From Haplomitrium mnioides (Eukaryota > Marchantiophyta > Haplomitriopsida > Calobryales), in assembly GCA_049999725.1 (NCBI GenBank), contig JBNGIS010023355.1:129725-193724 (forward strand): a stretch of 64,000 nucleotides of DNA, given 5' to 3'. The notes beneath the pieces were generated by a model. That model saw only the letters and a program-made list of their open reading frames with translations. It had not been told where the DNA came from and did not search any database. Below, one piece after another: positions 46,401-54,510 of the stretch (position 1 is its first letter; the number at the start of each line of letters is the position of its first letter). Made by a program: the position numbers and the translations under genes.

Positions 46401-49400
46401 GATCTAACCTCTTCACTGTCACACACTCCAAAGGAATCTGAACTACCATCCTCTGCTGTCCACCTTGGATATCTTTGCTGTACTTACAGCTTTATGTGCA
46501 GAACTGAAACCATCACTGGCTGCTCTTCTGACACCCTCCCTCAAGGTCTTTATTCTGCATCATATGCACACTTCATGAACTTCATGATGTATGGAGGGCA
46601 CTTGTGCTGTAGTCTCTGAATCTGCACCCTCTAATCTTGGTAGGGAAGGAGAGATTCTTCAGTTTGGCTTTGCATACCATTTGATCTTCAGCCTCCTTGG
46701 ATCATCTCTTCTGACAAAAGCCTTTGTCATTGCCGTTAGGGCAGCATACTTGGTGATCAAGGCTTTGGCAGTTCAGACATCTGAGGGGGATTCCCTCTTA
46801 TTCACTTATTGTATGCATGCCTCTTCTGGTCCAATCAACTCTAATGTGTGCACTACTCCCTTTGAGGAATCTAATAGTATACAAAACCACACGTGCACTG
46901 TACTCCTAGAGTAGGTGGAATGTAGACACCTCCCAAAGGTGTTTGTGATAAGTGGTAGTTGGGTCCTCAGCTCTTTGGAAAAAGAAAAAAGCAGTGGAAC
47001 CCAGGTACAAACAGAGCTTTGATCTTGCAGAGGATTAAACCCTGAGTGCCAGGGTCAGATGATACATATCCTACCTCTCAACTTGAGTGGGTCTCCTGAA
47101 AGTAAGAAAGAGCAAATATCTTTGTTTACAACTGCTATTAAAATGTACCCCTTACCTACGAGACGCAAAATGGTGTTTCAACTTCTGGCCTTGTATATGT
47201 GCCCAAATCAGGTCCAGATCTCACAAAATACATGGGAGAAAACTTCTGAAACACCATATCCAAATGCTTCTTTGGATGCAATTTCATTCCTCATAAAACT
47301 GCCCAATGTCCATAACTGTGGGTTTATGGGCTAGGAGAGTGGTGCTTTTCCTCGACTGGTGGGCACCTGCACTAGGATCTCGCTGAGTGGATGGAGGCAC
47401 AGTTCTAGGTGGAGTGGCAGACTCTCTCACATCTCTGACTACATACTTCTTTCCCAGTCCAGGATCCAGGCCTCCAAGATGCTGGATCCATGGCTCCTGG
47501 CACCTCCAGAAAACCAGTCTATCCTGAGGGCGTCCTTCCAACATTATCGCAACACACTCCTGACCCTGGACCAGCTCAAGGAGCCCACAAACAAAGAATT
47601 TTTTTGTTGGGTTTATTTTTGCTAAAAGTAAAAACTTTATTCACTTTCATGTATCACAGGACCAACTATGGCCAGCAATCAGGCCAAGCAGAAAACAACC
47701 AAACCATTCAGTCCTTTTCAGGATCTAGCCTGGAAAACAACAACAAATCAATACCCTCAATCCAAATCACAACTAACATCTAGATTCCGATAAACAGTTC
47801 TCTCATCCCAGACAGAGAGGAAATGCCTGGTGCCCCAGGCTCTGTCAAAGGCTTCAAGAATGCATTGTCTTTCCTTCTCACATTTAGCTTTCTCCTATCT
47901 CCCACAGGTATCATGCCAAGCTTTCTTCCTGTACTCTATCAGTCTCAGCCAGATTTATTTTTCAAGCTATACATATCTATGTGAGACTTCTTAAACACAG
48001 TAGCATTCCTAGAGAGCCATGTGTTCTAAGTATAATGCCCGTTACCAAGGACCAGATCTCCTGAGCTGCAGCCAGTGCCTTTGGAATTCTATCGCGAAAG
48101 ATGCTTTGCTGCCAGATTGGCTTCCACCTTTTGGTACTCTCCCAAGTGGAAAAAACTAGAGTAACAACAGAGAAACTTGACCTGCATCTCTGGATTTTTC
48201 TCAGTTGCAACAGACAGCTCTGAATAGGCCAAAGAAGATCAGAGATACCTGAGAACTCCCTCAGAAAAAGTGCAGCTGACATGCCTCAACTCTGCTCTTC
48301 CCACAAGGCTAATGCTTTTGCCCTTGCCCCAGGGAGCTCCATACTTACACAAAAGAGACTGCTTACCTCCCCCTACTGCCAAAGCTCTCCTCTACCCACC
48401 TTGTGAAAATGCCTAACCAGCCTCAAGGATGTCGGAATGTGGCCCCACTCACCTTTCAAAGGAAGACCAGCTACTCTGCTGATGAAGGCTGCTGAATGCA
48501 GCCCAGAATAGCCCCCACAGGTCTATCCAAACCCAGCAAGAAAGCCAGGAATAGAATTTGATTAAAGGAGAACACCAAATCCCTTCTAGTCTGATGATCC
48601 CTCCAGGAAATCAGGCAGGTCCTGTGAAAGGCCTCTCAGCCCACTGAAGGGCTGGACTTAGAATAGAATTTGGTTAGAACCAGCCCTAGGGCCACAAGGG
48701 CTAAAAGTACAATAGAATAGAATAGAATAGAATAGAATTCGATTAAAGTCCAGAGCCAGCCCTAGGGCCATAAAGAGTGCAGAAGGGTGCGAAAAAACAA
48801 GTAGTAAGCTAAAAATGTCACGGAAAAAAAATAAGCTGAGCGGGGACAAACCTGCTTGTGAGTCATATGCTCACTCTCTCATCACTAATCTCTCTGTCTA
48901 AGTTGTCTTTTTTTTTGAGATCTAAGCAGCATGAGTTCCTGAAAAAAGAGTGCCAGCCATCATTGATCATGGTATTTGAGAAACTGTTGTACAGCCCCAT
49001 TCTGTTGCACAGAAGCCCATGGTACTTTCCCCGTATCTCATAGTACCTGGGGCAACAAAAGATCATGTGGTGTTCATCTTCTTTGACTTGTAGGTTGCAC
49101 TGGAGGCACAGCAACTTCTCAGGTCGTATGTTGTTGTCAATCTTGGACCATTTCGCTGTTTCACATCTCAGTTGATGGGAACCAGTTCAAAGTTGTGTGA
49201 GGGTGTGAACAAGTTGAGTGACATGTTACTTGTCAGGTATTGCTGGATTTGGCTTGATGGAGTGGCTTGTTGTACTTGACAGTCCGGGATGCTGCACTGT
49301 AGGACTGCCATAGGACCATGAAGTAGTGTGTTGACAGGTGATCCATGAGCGCAGTTCCTGATTGCTTAGGAAGATCTTCTATGTCCAGTCCCTATCTTTT

Positions 49401-51561
49401 GAGCCATTTGTGACATTCATTGTACCAATTTGTGGTGTCTCCTGGGGTTGCCTGACAAGATGCCTCCATAGCCATTGCTGGGTGTCTGAATGGTGCAGTA
49501 TCTTGAATAGATTGTACGTATGTGACAAGTTTCACAACTGCATGTGTCTCAATGGTTAGCATACCAAATTCAGCTGCCATGATGTGTAGAGGTGTGGTGG
49601 TGCGTACATTGGTTAATCTAGTGAGGAACCTCTTGAGGGGTTTTTCACCATGTTTCAGCCACATGGCAGGAATTAGAGAGGGCCCCCATATTTTTGCTCC
49701 ATATAAAGCTGTTGGAACAACAAAGGTATGGAAGAGGTTGATTCTCATGGGTATATGCCATATATCTTTAATCTTTCACCAGCTATTCATTTGGTATAGG
49801 CTGATGAGACCTGCTGTAATCCTGCATTCGGCTTCAAAACTCCATCCTCTCTCAGTATGTATTGGTATCCCCAGGTAGGTGTACTGGTCCATCACTTTGA
49901 CAGTGTCCGGTCTGAACTTGACAGTGTCCCTCTGTGCTGTGGTAAGTCATTTTCCAAAGATTTTGATTAGTTGGATTGTTGGTGGAGTGCTAGGCATCAT
50001 CATGACTGAGTTTTCCCGTTACTTCCGGAAAGTGGCAGAAACTCAGTACGATGATTGATCAGGACCTGCTGTCAGGAAGTGACGAAACCAGCAGGAAGTT
50101 GTGGCAGCTTGTCACTGCTACACATGATGAGGCTGAATAGTCTGAAACTTTGTGTCTGACACCACAGAGTCAAGGCTGCACTCTATGCGTGCACAGTTGT
50201 GATATGTGTAGGTTTTTCCTAGACTATTGCAGCTTCCATTTAATTGTTGTTGTGGCTAGTTTTGCTCTCCACAGCTTCATAACTAATATAAGAGTAGGTT
50301 AAGAGGGCAGTGCTAGCCAGTATTATTTCTATGTTTTCCCACCAGAAAAGTGACAGAAACGGAGGACTTTAGTTTTGCCTCTGGCACAACTTATATTCAC
50401 GACTGGGAACTGAAGAAGTATGTGGTAAAGTAGTAGTTTAGCTGGTTAGAGGTCTATGGCAAGTGCTTGACAAATACTATGGACATCACCACACTTTTCT
50501 TCTTGTAATAAATTGTTTTTTGGGTGGGTGGCAGGCGGGTTAGTCTTTTCAATCTTCAGTACAGATCATCTTGATTAATTTATGATTATTACCTGAGTTT
50601 GTTAAGTATAGAGTTCTCAATACTCATAAAGATTATATATGTGGTTATGCAGTGGCAGCACAGAAGGAGATGTCAAGATTATTGATGCCAAAAGAATGGT
50701 AGTTACCCAGCAAATTAAGAATGCACACATGGTGTTTGTAACAGCCATGGACTTCTCTCCCAACAGTCGGTATGTACTGTCTGGAAGATGTATTTTTAAT
50801 AGAAACTGAAAGTGGTATAAATCAAAATTTATTCTTTAAAAAATGATTTGAAAATTTTAATTTTGTTACTTAATTAAAATTAAAGATATAAAATGTATAA
50901 TTGTAATGATATTTTGGGTTTTTTAAGTACCATGCAAAACTTAATTAGCTTTTCTAATAGTATTGGTTAACTAAATAAAAAACTTTGTTGGGATACATGG
51001 TGTGTTTCCTAGACTACCGATTTTCCATCTTTTTACTGTCATATTTTTGTGTTTTTTATTTTACTCTCCCCTTTGCACTGCATGCGCATTGTACTCAGTC
51101 CTTATGGCTCTGGACTTTAAATCGAATTCAATTCAATATGGCTGTATTTTAATAGACTATGTGCTGGACAGAGCCCTGCTATCTGTCTCTGGAGACTCAA
51201 GCGCCAGGATCACTGGCATGGAAGAAGCAACCAAAAAAGAAGGTAGTATCCAAGTTGAACTTTTTCATTTGTTAACTTTGGGATGACTATGCAGGTAGCA
51301 TATAAAACTCATCAAACTCTTGGTAGTATTGAAATGGATTGTGGTAGTATGTGCAGCAGATATGCATGGGAAAACAAGTGTAATTACTTCGCCATCATTG
51401 TGGTTGGTGCAGGTTGGCAAGGGTATTTGTTGATGCTGGTGTTGCTGCTTGTTAGTATTTGGGCTCTTTTTATAGCTCAGGAGGATGGTCAAGAGCACAC
51501 ATCTCTAGAGGCCCTAGTGTACAAATTTTTGGCACGATGTAATTCCTCCTTATGGACTTGA
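31195..51561 (+). CDS. PHF1: PHF1/SEC12-like WD-repeat ER protein, 10 exons, 413 residues
   Basis: Joined exons: 31195-31473, 32075-32181, 33384-33519, 33673-33764, 33891-33987, 34140-34212, 34379-34499, 50653-50769, 51172-51242, 51413-51561. They total 1,242 bases, all phases fit, and each intron is GT-AG. Features in order: 'KYDMPLFCASW' start; the glycine-rich loop GGGGGHPRNGVKN (about residues 63-75), the Sec12 potassium-loop region; WD blades such as 'DGHLRVFDWPS' and 'GPCRIWDLS'; 'LAIGSTEGDVKIID'; 'SVSGDSSARIT'; then one membrane span 'GYLLMLVLLLVSIWALFIA' near the C-terminus. Sec12 activates Sar1 at the ER to start COPII budding; PHF1 is the plant relative that lets phosphate transporters leave the ER. 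The wording of the last blades is closest to PHF1 as I remember it, but SEC12 proper cannot be excluded. Intron 7 is about 16.2 kb and full of retroelements. Confidence 0.88.
32075..32181 (+). CDS. PHF1: Exon 2 of PHF1/SEC12-like gene
   Basis: Acceptor GGGCAG, donor GTACTA. Encodes 'YRLAVHPGSHEIVCSISSDC', matching the VHPxG...C block of the family. Too short and unstarted to appear as a simple ORF. Confidence 0.88.
32856..33068 (+). repeat. Old, diverged R1 retroposon copy in intron 2
   Basis: Shares TTACTTCC-GAAA-GGCAGAAACT, GAAACCAGCA, GCAGCTTG-CACTGC and CACCACATTGT-AAGGC, in order, with the clear R1 copies at 39761 and 49959. Much more diverged than those. Confidence 0.6.
33384..33519 (+). 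CDS. PHF1: Exon 3 of PHF1/SEC12-like gene
   Basis: Acceptor GTGCAG, donor GTAAGG. Encodes 'LYELKNNGELQ' through 'LIFSGDGTRFAMGGD'. Confidence 0.9.
33590..33627 (+). repeat. 38-bp R2 retroposon end in intron 3, flanked by 19-bp direct repeats
   Basis: The insert TAAGTATGGAGTTC...ATACTTATAAAGATA is flanked by perfect 19-bp repeats (CATAACTGTG... at 33571-33589 and 33628-33646). The same 3' end occurs at 36557-36590 and 50613-50636. Confidence 0.75.
33673..33764 (+). CDS. PHF1: Exon 4 of PHF1/SEC12-like gene
   Basis: Acceptor GTGCAG, donor GTAGGT. Encodes 'DGHLRVFDWPSLKLVLDE' and 'HKSIKDLDF'. Confidence 0.9.
33891..33987 (+). CDS. PHF1: Exon 5 of PHF1/SEC12-like gene
   Basis: Acceptor TTGCAG, donor GTCTGG (weak). 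Encodes 'LDSSWLASTDSNGPCRIWDL' and 'SVIASFTDK'. Confidence 0.88.
34140..34212 (+). CDS. PHF1: Exon 6 of PHF1/SEC12-like gene
   Basis: Acceptor ATGTAG, donor GTGGGT. Encodes 'GGDFAFCRFSRDDTKSLLYI'. Confidence 0.87.
34379..34499 (+). CDS. PHF1: Exon 7 of PHF1/SEC12-like gene
   Basis: Acceptor TTGCAG, donor GTAGAC inside what would otherwise be an ATG-TAG stop. Encodes 'GVISYWDTRTWEKLGVKKFF' and 'SAFSASCDGRYLA'. Confidence 0.87.
34500..34815 (+). other. Start of intron 7, not recognised
   Basis: Begins with the exon 7 donor. No protein or repeat recognised in 34580-34810. Confidence 0.4.
34816..35602 (-). pseudogene. 3' end and zf-RVT domain of LINE M
   Basis: T-run at 34824-34838 is the A-tail. 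'KKAWRDAYRDWMKAQNEEKN' (about 35100) and the zinc-binding module 'GFEIDARCVCCKEDLLEFHS' (about 35440-35505) are typical of plant L1 ORF2 C-termini. Confidence 0.75.
35603..35796 (+). repeat. R1 retroposon copy, 5'-truncated, in LINE M
   Basis: Matches the last ~190 bp of R1 ending CATAACTAATAT. Flanked by a 7-bp repeat ATATCAG (35596-35602 and 35797-35803). LINE M coding sequence resumes on the other side. Confidence 0.7.
35797..36640 (-). pseudogene. ORF2 middle-C segment of LINE M
   Basis: 'LSEGDWDPGMWIWKDNSPLS' (about 35950-36000) and, beyond the R2 insert, 'EGPRHRKGDWTRVFTSALEA' (about 36790) read as the region between RT and zinc domain. Confidence 0.65.
36065..36593 (+). repeat. R2 retroposon copy in LINE M with 24-bp target duplication
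   Basis: Perfect 24-bp direct repeats starting AAACTCTCATTTTCC at 36041-36064 and 36594-36617. The insert has a T-rich start (36065-36145) and a body matching 50291-50640 over about 350 bp, ending TAAGTATGGAGTGC...CTTATAAAGATATAT. Confidence 0.78.
37759..38582 (+). mobile_element. LINE Q: 824-bp 5'-truncated LINE inserted in LINE M, opposite direction
   Basis: Flanked by a perfect 13-bp target duplication AAGCTATGCAGCA (37746-37758 and 38583-38595). It encodes the zinc domain 'EIDASCVWCKEDILEDLIH' (about 37895-37955) and 'WLSRNAIVFEKSHMDMYCLK', and ends in an A-rich tail (38560-38582). The same LINE family as M, in sense with the host gene. Confidence 0.9.
38630..38718 (+). repeat. 3'-end fragment of the RTE-like family inside LINE M RT
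   Basis: GGCCCTAAGGCTGGCTGTGG then ACTTTAAATCGAATGCAATTC matches, in the opposite direction, the RTE tail at 48736-48790 and the copy at 51050-51140. Confidence 0.65.
39636..40669 (+). repeat. Direct duplication of a LINE M piece plus R1, spanning the assembly gap
   Basis: Unit 1: LINE piece 39636-39760 and R1 39761-40090. Unit 2: LINE piece 40166-40299, N gap, then a repeat of its last 47 bp and R1 40337-40669. LINE M resumes at about 40676. R1 here runs ATTTTGATTAGTTGGATT...CTTCATAACTA. Confidence 0.75.
40300..40309. other. Assembly gap (10 N) between identical 47-bp ends
   Basis: 40253-40299 and 40310-40356 are identical. The gap length of 10 is probably a placeholder. Confidence 0.95.
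40676..41064 (-). pseudogene. ORF2 linker (endonuclease to RT) of LINE M
   Basis: Minus strand: 'NTLLQEELDRHMIALELFED' and 'VVKMNKFFFSTHQEHKASAE', the stretch that in plant LINEs precedes RT. Cut by copia H at 41065. Confidence 0.6.
41065..41677 (-). repeat. 3' LTR of copia H
   Basis: TGATGGAAAG...AGAGATACA on the plus strand. Clearly homologous to 44632-45250 but noticeably diverged. Confidence 0.85.
41690..42420 (-). pseudogene. RNase H and RT scraps of copia H
   Basis: Minus strand: 'SLESTEAEYTTCLQRTCLDL' (about 41840-41900) and 'AAEVLTKHFPN' (about 41740) are hallmark copia RNase H motifs. 'SIRFTRRQKSHWVQIGV' near 42320 overlaps an out-of-frame 'LPEGRKVIGCKWV' typical of early copia RT. 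The RT core with the YVDD site is absent. Confidence 0.8.
43040..43450 (-). pseudogene. Integrase of copia H
   Basis: Minus strand: 'YTSLDCDGCVKGKSHK' (about 43370-43420), the GAG-pre-integrase zinc motif, then 'LELVHSHICGPIKTPSMSAY' (about 43260-43310), the start of the copia integrase core. Confidence 0.82.
43700..44631 (-). pseudogene. gag of copia H
   Basis: Minus strand: 'QKFGGDEFHLWKLKLKMIL' and 'DLWEITKEP' (about 44500-44590), matching the start of copia gag. A degenerate Cys-containing stretch near 43940 may be the zinc knuckle. The bases just inside the LTR (rc GGCTATGGGCCCA) are a weak primer-site candidate. Confidence 0.72.
44632..45250 (-). repeat. 5' LTR of copia H
   Basis: Plus-strand TGATGGAAAG...AAGAGATACA, partner of 41065-41677. 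Confidence 0.85.
45251..45910 (-). pseudogene. AP endonuclease domain of LINE M
   Basis: Minus strand: 'GKLGMLNVYAANVASKKWRM' and 'NWINGGDFNMVEQEDPRSG' (about 45600-45760). This is the NxYxxN / GGDFN pattern of the L1 endonuclease that nicks target DNA. The N-terminal part near 45830-45900 is out of frame. Confidence 0.82.
45911..47600 (-). pseudogene. ORF1/5' part of LINE M, poorly preserved
   Basis: Minus-strand pieces include a possible zinc knuckle CLNCQSLDH near 46775, 'KKYVVRDVRESATPPRTVPP' near 47430 and 'IGQFYEE' near 47290. Consistent with LINE ORF1 but weak. The 5' limit is unclear because LINE N starts at 47601. Confidence 0.45.
47601..48650 (-). mobile_element. LINE N: third L1-like 3' fragment (minus)
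   Basis: T-run at 47599-47607 is the tail. The next ~680 bp match the 3' ends of M (34840-35420) and Q in reverse, including 'KRWKPIWQQSIFRDRIPKAL' (about 48060-48120). Beyond about 48300 the sequence is unassigned. AGAATTTGATTAAAG near 48555 looks like another RTE-type tail. Confidence 0.7.
48655..49958 (-). mobile_element. RTE-like LINE P (minus), C-terminal part with (TTCTA)n tail
   Basis: Minus strand: 'YTYLGIPIHTERGWSFEAE' (about 49840-49900), 'MRINLFHTFVVPTALYGAKI' (about 49690-49748), 'LHIMAAEFGMLTIETHAVVK' (about 49530-49590), 'CLQCNLQVKEDEHHMIFCCP' (about 49050-49110). These are the post-RT and Cys-rich blocks seen in RTE-type reverse transcriptases. The 3' end reads GGCCCTAGGGCTGGCTCTGG followed by a pentanucleotide tail at 48711-48738 instead of poly-A. 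Cut at 49958 by R1. Confidence 0.72.
48711..48738 (-). repeat. (AATAG)n microsatellite, tail of LINE P
   Basis: Five AATAG units run into AATTCGATTAAAGTCC. A second, shorter end of the same type lies at 48658-48708. Confidence 0.85.
49959..50290 (+). repeat. R1 retroposon copy in LINE P / intron 7
   Basis: AGATTTTGATTAGTTGG...CTTCATAACTAATAT, about 330 bp, highly similar to 39761-40090 and 40337-40669. Confidence 0.82.
50291..50640 (+). repeat. R2 retroposon copy just before the exon 8 splice acceptor
   Basis: Shares GGCAGTGCTAGCCA, GACTTTAGTTTTGCCTCTGGC, AATCTTCAGTACAGATCATC and the TAAGTATAGAGTTC...AATACTCATAAAGAT end with 36145-36593. The end lies only about 12 bp before the exon. Confidence 0.78.
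50653..50769 (+). CDS. PHF1: Exon 8 of PHF1/SEC12-like gene, after the 16-kb intron
   Basis: Acceptor TATGCAG, donor GTATGT. With exon 7 it rebuilds 'LAIGSTEGDVKIIDAKRM' across the junction, then 'IKNAHMVFVTAMDFSPNSR'. That rebuilt block is the main evidence that the two halves are one gene. Confidence 0.88.
51050..51140 (+). repeat. RTE-type 3'-end fragment in intron 8
   Basis: TTATGGCTCTGGACTTTAAA then TCGAATTCAATTCAATATG, as at 38630 and, reversed, 48736. Confidence 0.65.
51172..51242 (+). CDS. PHF1: Exon 9 of PHF1/SEC12-like gene
   Basis: Acceptor GGACAG, donor GTAGTA. Encodes 'ALLSVSGDSSARITGMEEAT', the last WD-type strand. Confidence 0.87.
51413..51561 (+). CDS. PHF1: Exon 10 of PHF1/SEC12-like gene, membrane span and stop
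   Basis: Acceptor GGTGCAG. Encodes the hydrophobic 'YLLMLVLLLVSIWALFIA' and a short tail ending at TGA 51559-51561. A single C-terminal span with a short lumenal tail fits a type II Sec12-family protein. Confidence 0.85.
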
Positions 51562-52316
51562 AGAATGAAGCTAGCAACCAACTAGTGGACGGTGCATTAC
51601 ATCTCACTGACTGTCCAGCAAAAGGGTATGTTTTTAATTCGAAGGGTAGGTTTGGTACTGTGCAGAGTTCTTATTAGAAATATTGACAAATATCTAGTTG
51701 TAAAGAAATGTGGAACTTCTCAAGTGGAAACGTGTATTATGGGAGTGACAAATTTAGAGTTTGATTTCTTACCAAGATACATTGATATTACAAAATATAG
51801 TATCAATGTTTCAGAATGATAATTCCACCAATCAATTTTCTATTATTCATTTGCCGGCATTAGATTATGTCTGGACTTGAACTTGAAAACCAAATTTTCT
51901 CTCCTAGGAACATGTCAAGTCTATTTTTGAAGATCATGGAGGAACTCTCCTGTAATACAATAGCACACAAAATTTGGTTCTACCGTGTTCCTGGGAGGTA
52001 TCCAGCTGCCTCCACTAATACCTGCACACGCAATGTCAAGAACGTGCACCAAAGCCAGAACTTTAAAAGTGAGTCTATCCAGCCTGGGTCATGTGCAGAT
52101 CCAACTATGTTAGTCATCCCTGACCCAGTGACGAAAAGTGTGCAGATCCAATGATACATCCAACTGGGATGCTATAGAAGATAAATAATATAACTAATAT
52201 TTGCATTCGAAATAGAGATCCAAACATAGGTTCACTTATCCAAAGGTTTAGAGATGGATGAACATTACTTTGAACTATAATTGTATTGTTGTTGAGTATG
52301 ATTTAGAATTTCAAAC
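51562..52316 (+). other. 3' UTR and downstream region of the PHF1/SEC12-like gene
   Basis: No domain or repeat recognised. Short open frames here (for example 51867-52154) have no family features. No clear AATAAA signal. Confidence 0.4.
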
Positions 52317-52356
52317 ATATATTCAGCTCTTAGCTGAATGGATAAACATGGAGTGA

Positions 52357-52680
52357 TTCACCAAGTTGGATTCTTGGTGGAGTGCTACTTATCATCATGA
52401 CTGAGTTTTTCCGTTAATTCCAGAAAGTGGCAGAAATTCAGTACAACGAGTGATTAAGACCTGTTGTCGGGAACTGACGAAACTAGTACAAAGTTGTGGC
52501 AGCTTGTCACTGCTACACACGATGAGGCTGAATAGTCTGCAGCTTTGTGTTTAACATCACATTGTCAAGGCTGCACTCTATACGTGCATAACTGCGATAT
52601 GTGTAGGTTTTTCCTAGACTTCTCCAACTTCCATTTAAGTGTTGTTGTGGTTAGTTTTGCTCTCCACAACTTCATAACTA
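52357..52680 (+). repeat. R1 retroposon copy with a 40-bp flanking direct repeat
   Basis: Runs AGTTGGATTCTTGGTGG...CTTCATAACTA. Perfect 40-bp direct repeats flank it at 52317-52356 and 52681-52720; they start ATATATTCAGCTC and include the hairpin ATTCAGCT-CTT-AGCTGAAT. 52721-52939 holds nothing recognisable. Confidence 0.82.
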
Positions 52681-52939
52681 ATATATTCAGCTCTTAGCTG
52701 AATGGATAAACATGGAGTGACTCTCATAAGTAATAGTAATGATCTACGATTTTTTGTTCTCTTTGTATTATCTCTTTTATGTGGTAATTATAACCATCAA
52801 CTTAATCTTATGTACTTAGACTAAGTGTGCTTCATCTAATCTAGTATTAATATAATGATTAACACTTAACTTATATTCTAACAATCCTCGTTGGTTATAC
52901 GTTTAGAATGTTATAAACAACTATACAAGTAGAATATGG

Positions 52940-54240
52940 GGATTAAAACTCACATATCATCAACATTATCTATTGGTGGTTCACTATACAAGATGAAAGT
53001 GTGTCCAATTAAAACCCTCTCATACTTATCCGAGTGAAAAAGTGTAGCCATATGGATCATACAAATGTATACAAAGAAATAAAAAGTGTAGAAAATTAGA
53101 TCAAGAGTCAAAAAGTCTTGATAGTCGGTGCAAGCTGATCTCATCAAACAATACAGTGCAAAGTGGGAGGCAGTCTCTTTGTAAAGAGGTTGGGGTGCTT
53201 GTCCTTCCCAACAATAAGCTTGCACATCAATAGTGTTGTACTTTTGCTCATGGGTAAAGAAGAACTTGGATGTGATGTGCTTGATTAAATTTTCTTTGAT
53301 AAAGCTTTTGAAAACATGTTCAACACATGCCAAATTATACTCATACAAAATAGTGAGGTTAGATAGACGAAGGAAATAAGAGTGTAAAGTTATATGTGAT
53401 CTAACATCCTCCGACATCTCTTTACTACTCTTCTAAGAAATAACTATAGGACCATAAATGAGTATATATTCTGTTTGTGATTTTGCATCATCTAAATCAT
53501 ATCAATAGCCAACATCATCATAACCGATGAGGATCTTGTTAGTGAGTTTAAGGCAATAAATCCCCAAGATCTTGTTAGTGAGTTTAAGGCAATAAATTCT
53601 CATATCTATGGTGTCTTGTAAGTGTCAAAAGATATGTTTAATACCATTCCAATGTCGTATATTGGGTTGTAAACTATGTTTAACAAGCAAGTTCACGACA
53701 AAAGAAATATAATAACGAGTTTGGTTTGCTAGAAATATAAGAACACCAATAGATGAGAGATAAGATGTCTCATATCTAAGGGTTTAATTTTAGTTGTCTT
53801 CTTGAACATGTCGTTATCTCTATCCAATGTACAAATCTCCATAAAATGAGTAAAGAGATGAGTTTTATCTATATTAAATTGCTGCAAGACCTTTTTGGAA
53901 TATGTACTTTGATCTAAAAAATGCTATTATCAAGCTACTGAAACTGAATGCCCAAACAATAATTGGTCTTGCCAATATTCTTCATATGAAAAGTATTCCT
54001 AAACATCTCAATGGTATACTTGAGTAATGATGAATGACCGAAAAGATTAATATTATCACATAAATAACAACAATTATAAATTCATTGTTTACAGAATTAA
54101 TAAATAAGCACACCGCAATATCTTCATTGCGAAAACCCATAGCTAGCATCTCTTTCTGAAATCTCTTATACCAAATTCTACCAATTTGTTTGAGTTCATA
54201 TACAGATCTCATGATCTGGGAAATATCCATCCTTAACTAC
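52940..54240 (-). mobile_element. Copia fragment K: RT end and RNase H (minus)
   Basis: Minus strand: 'SVYELKQIGRIWYKRFQKEM' (about 54150-54215) is copia RT. Further on, 'GYDDVGY' and 'DLDDAKSQTEY' (about 53480-53540) match the GYsDaDwagDxDdrkSTsGY block, and 'LIKHITSKFFFTHE' (about 53240-53290) matches TKHI-x-x-x-x-HF. No LTR found. A different, more AT-rich lineage than H. Confidence 0.75.
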
Positions 54241-54445
54241 AGACATTGATTGATGTACATGAGAGGCAATAAGGTCACTCTCTAATATGTGTATTTACCG
54301 AACTATAGGCCTTTACCCTGTGCTCACTTCACAAAGTTTCATAGTGGTCTGGTGTGTAGAAGTAGATGTATGGCTCTAAAGTTTCCCCTTGGAGATATGC
54401 TTCTACAGAATATTAAAGATATTCTTGGAAATAAGTTGTGGATAA

Positions 54446-54510
54446 TTCCCATCTAATTTGATGGAATAGACAACTCACAAAGAATTGTGCGCTTTGGAAT
54501 TAGTGCGCTT
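54446..54510 (+). repeat. Partial unit of the ~155-bp tandem repeat, left of element G
   Basis: AATTTGATGGAATAGACAAC then TCACAAAGAATTG matches the units at 58368 and 58526 beyond G. Confidence 0.65.

Larger units (their letters stand above)
34816..47600 (-). mobile_element. L1-like LINE M (minus), near full length, shredded by five insertions
   Basis: Minus-strand order: ORF1 remnant (about 47600-45950), AP endonuclease (45910-45251), linker (41064-40676), RT (39750-37390), zinc-binding tail (36640-34930), and 3' end with A-tail (T-run at 34824-34838). Interrupting insertions: copia H (41065-45250), R1 with a local duplication (39761-40669), LINE Q (37759-38582), R2 (36065-36593) and R1 (35603-35796). 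It lies antisense to the host gene, inside intron 7. Confidence 0.78.

Noticed and set aside
46591-46914. Plus-strand frame of 107 residues in intron 7
   Set aside because: It lies antisense to the LINE M ORF1 remnant, with no domain and no splice partner.
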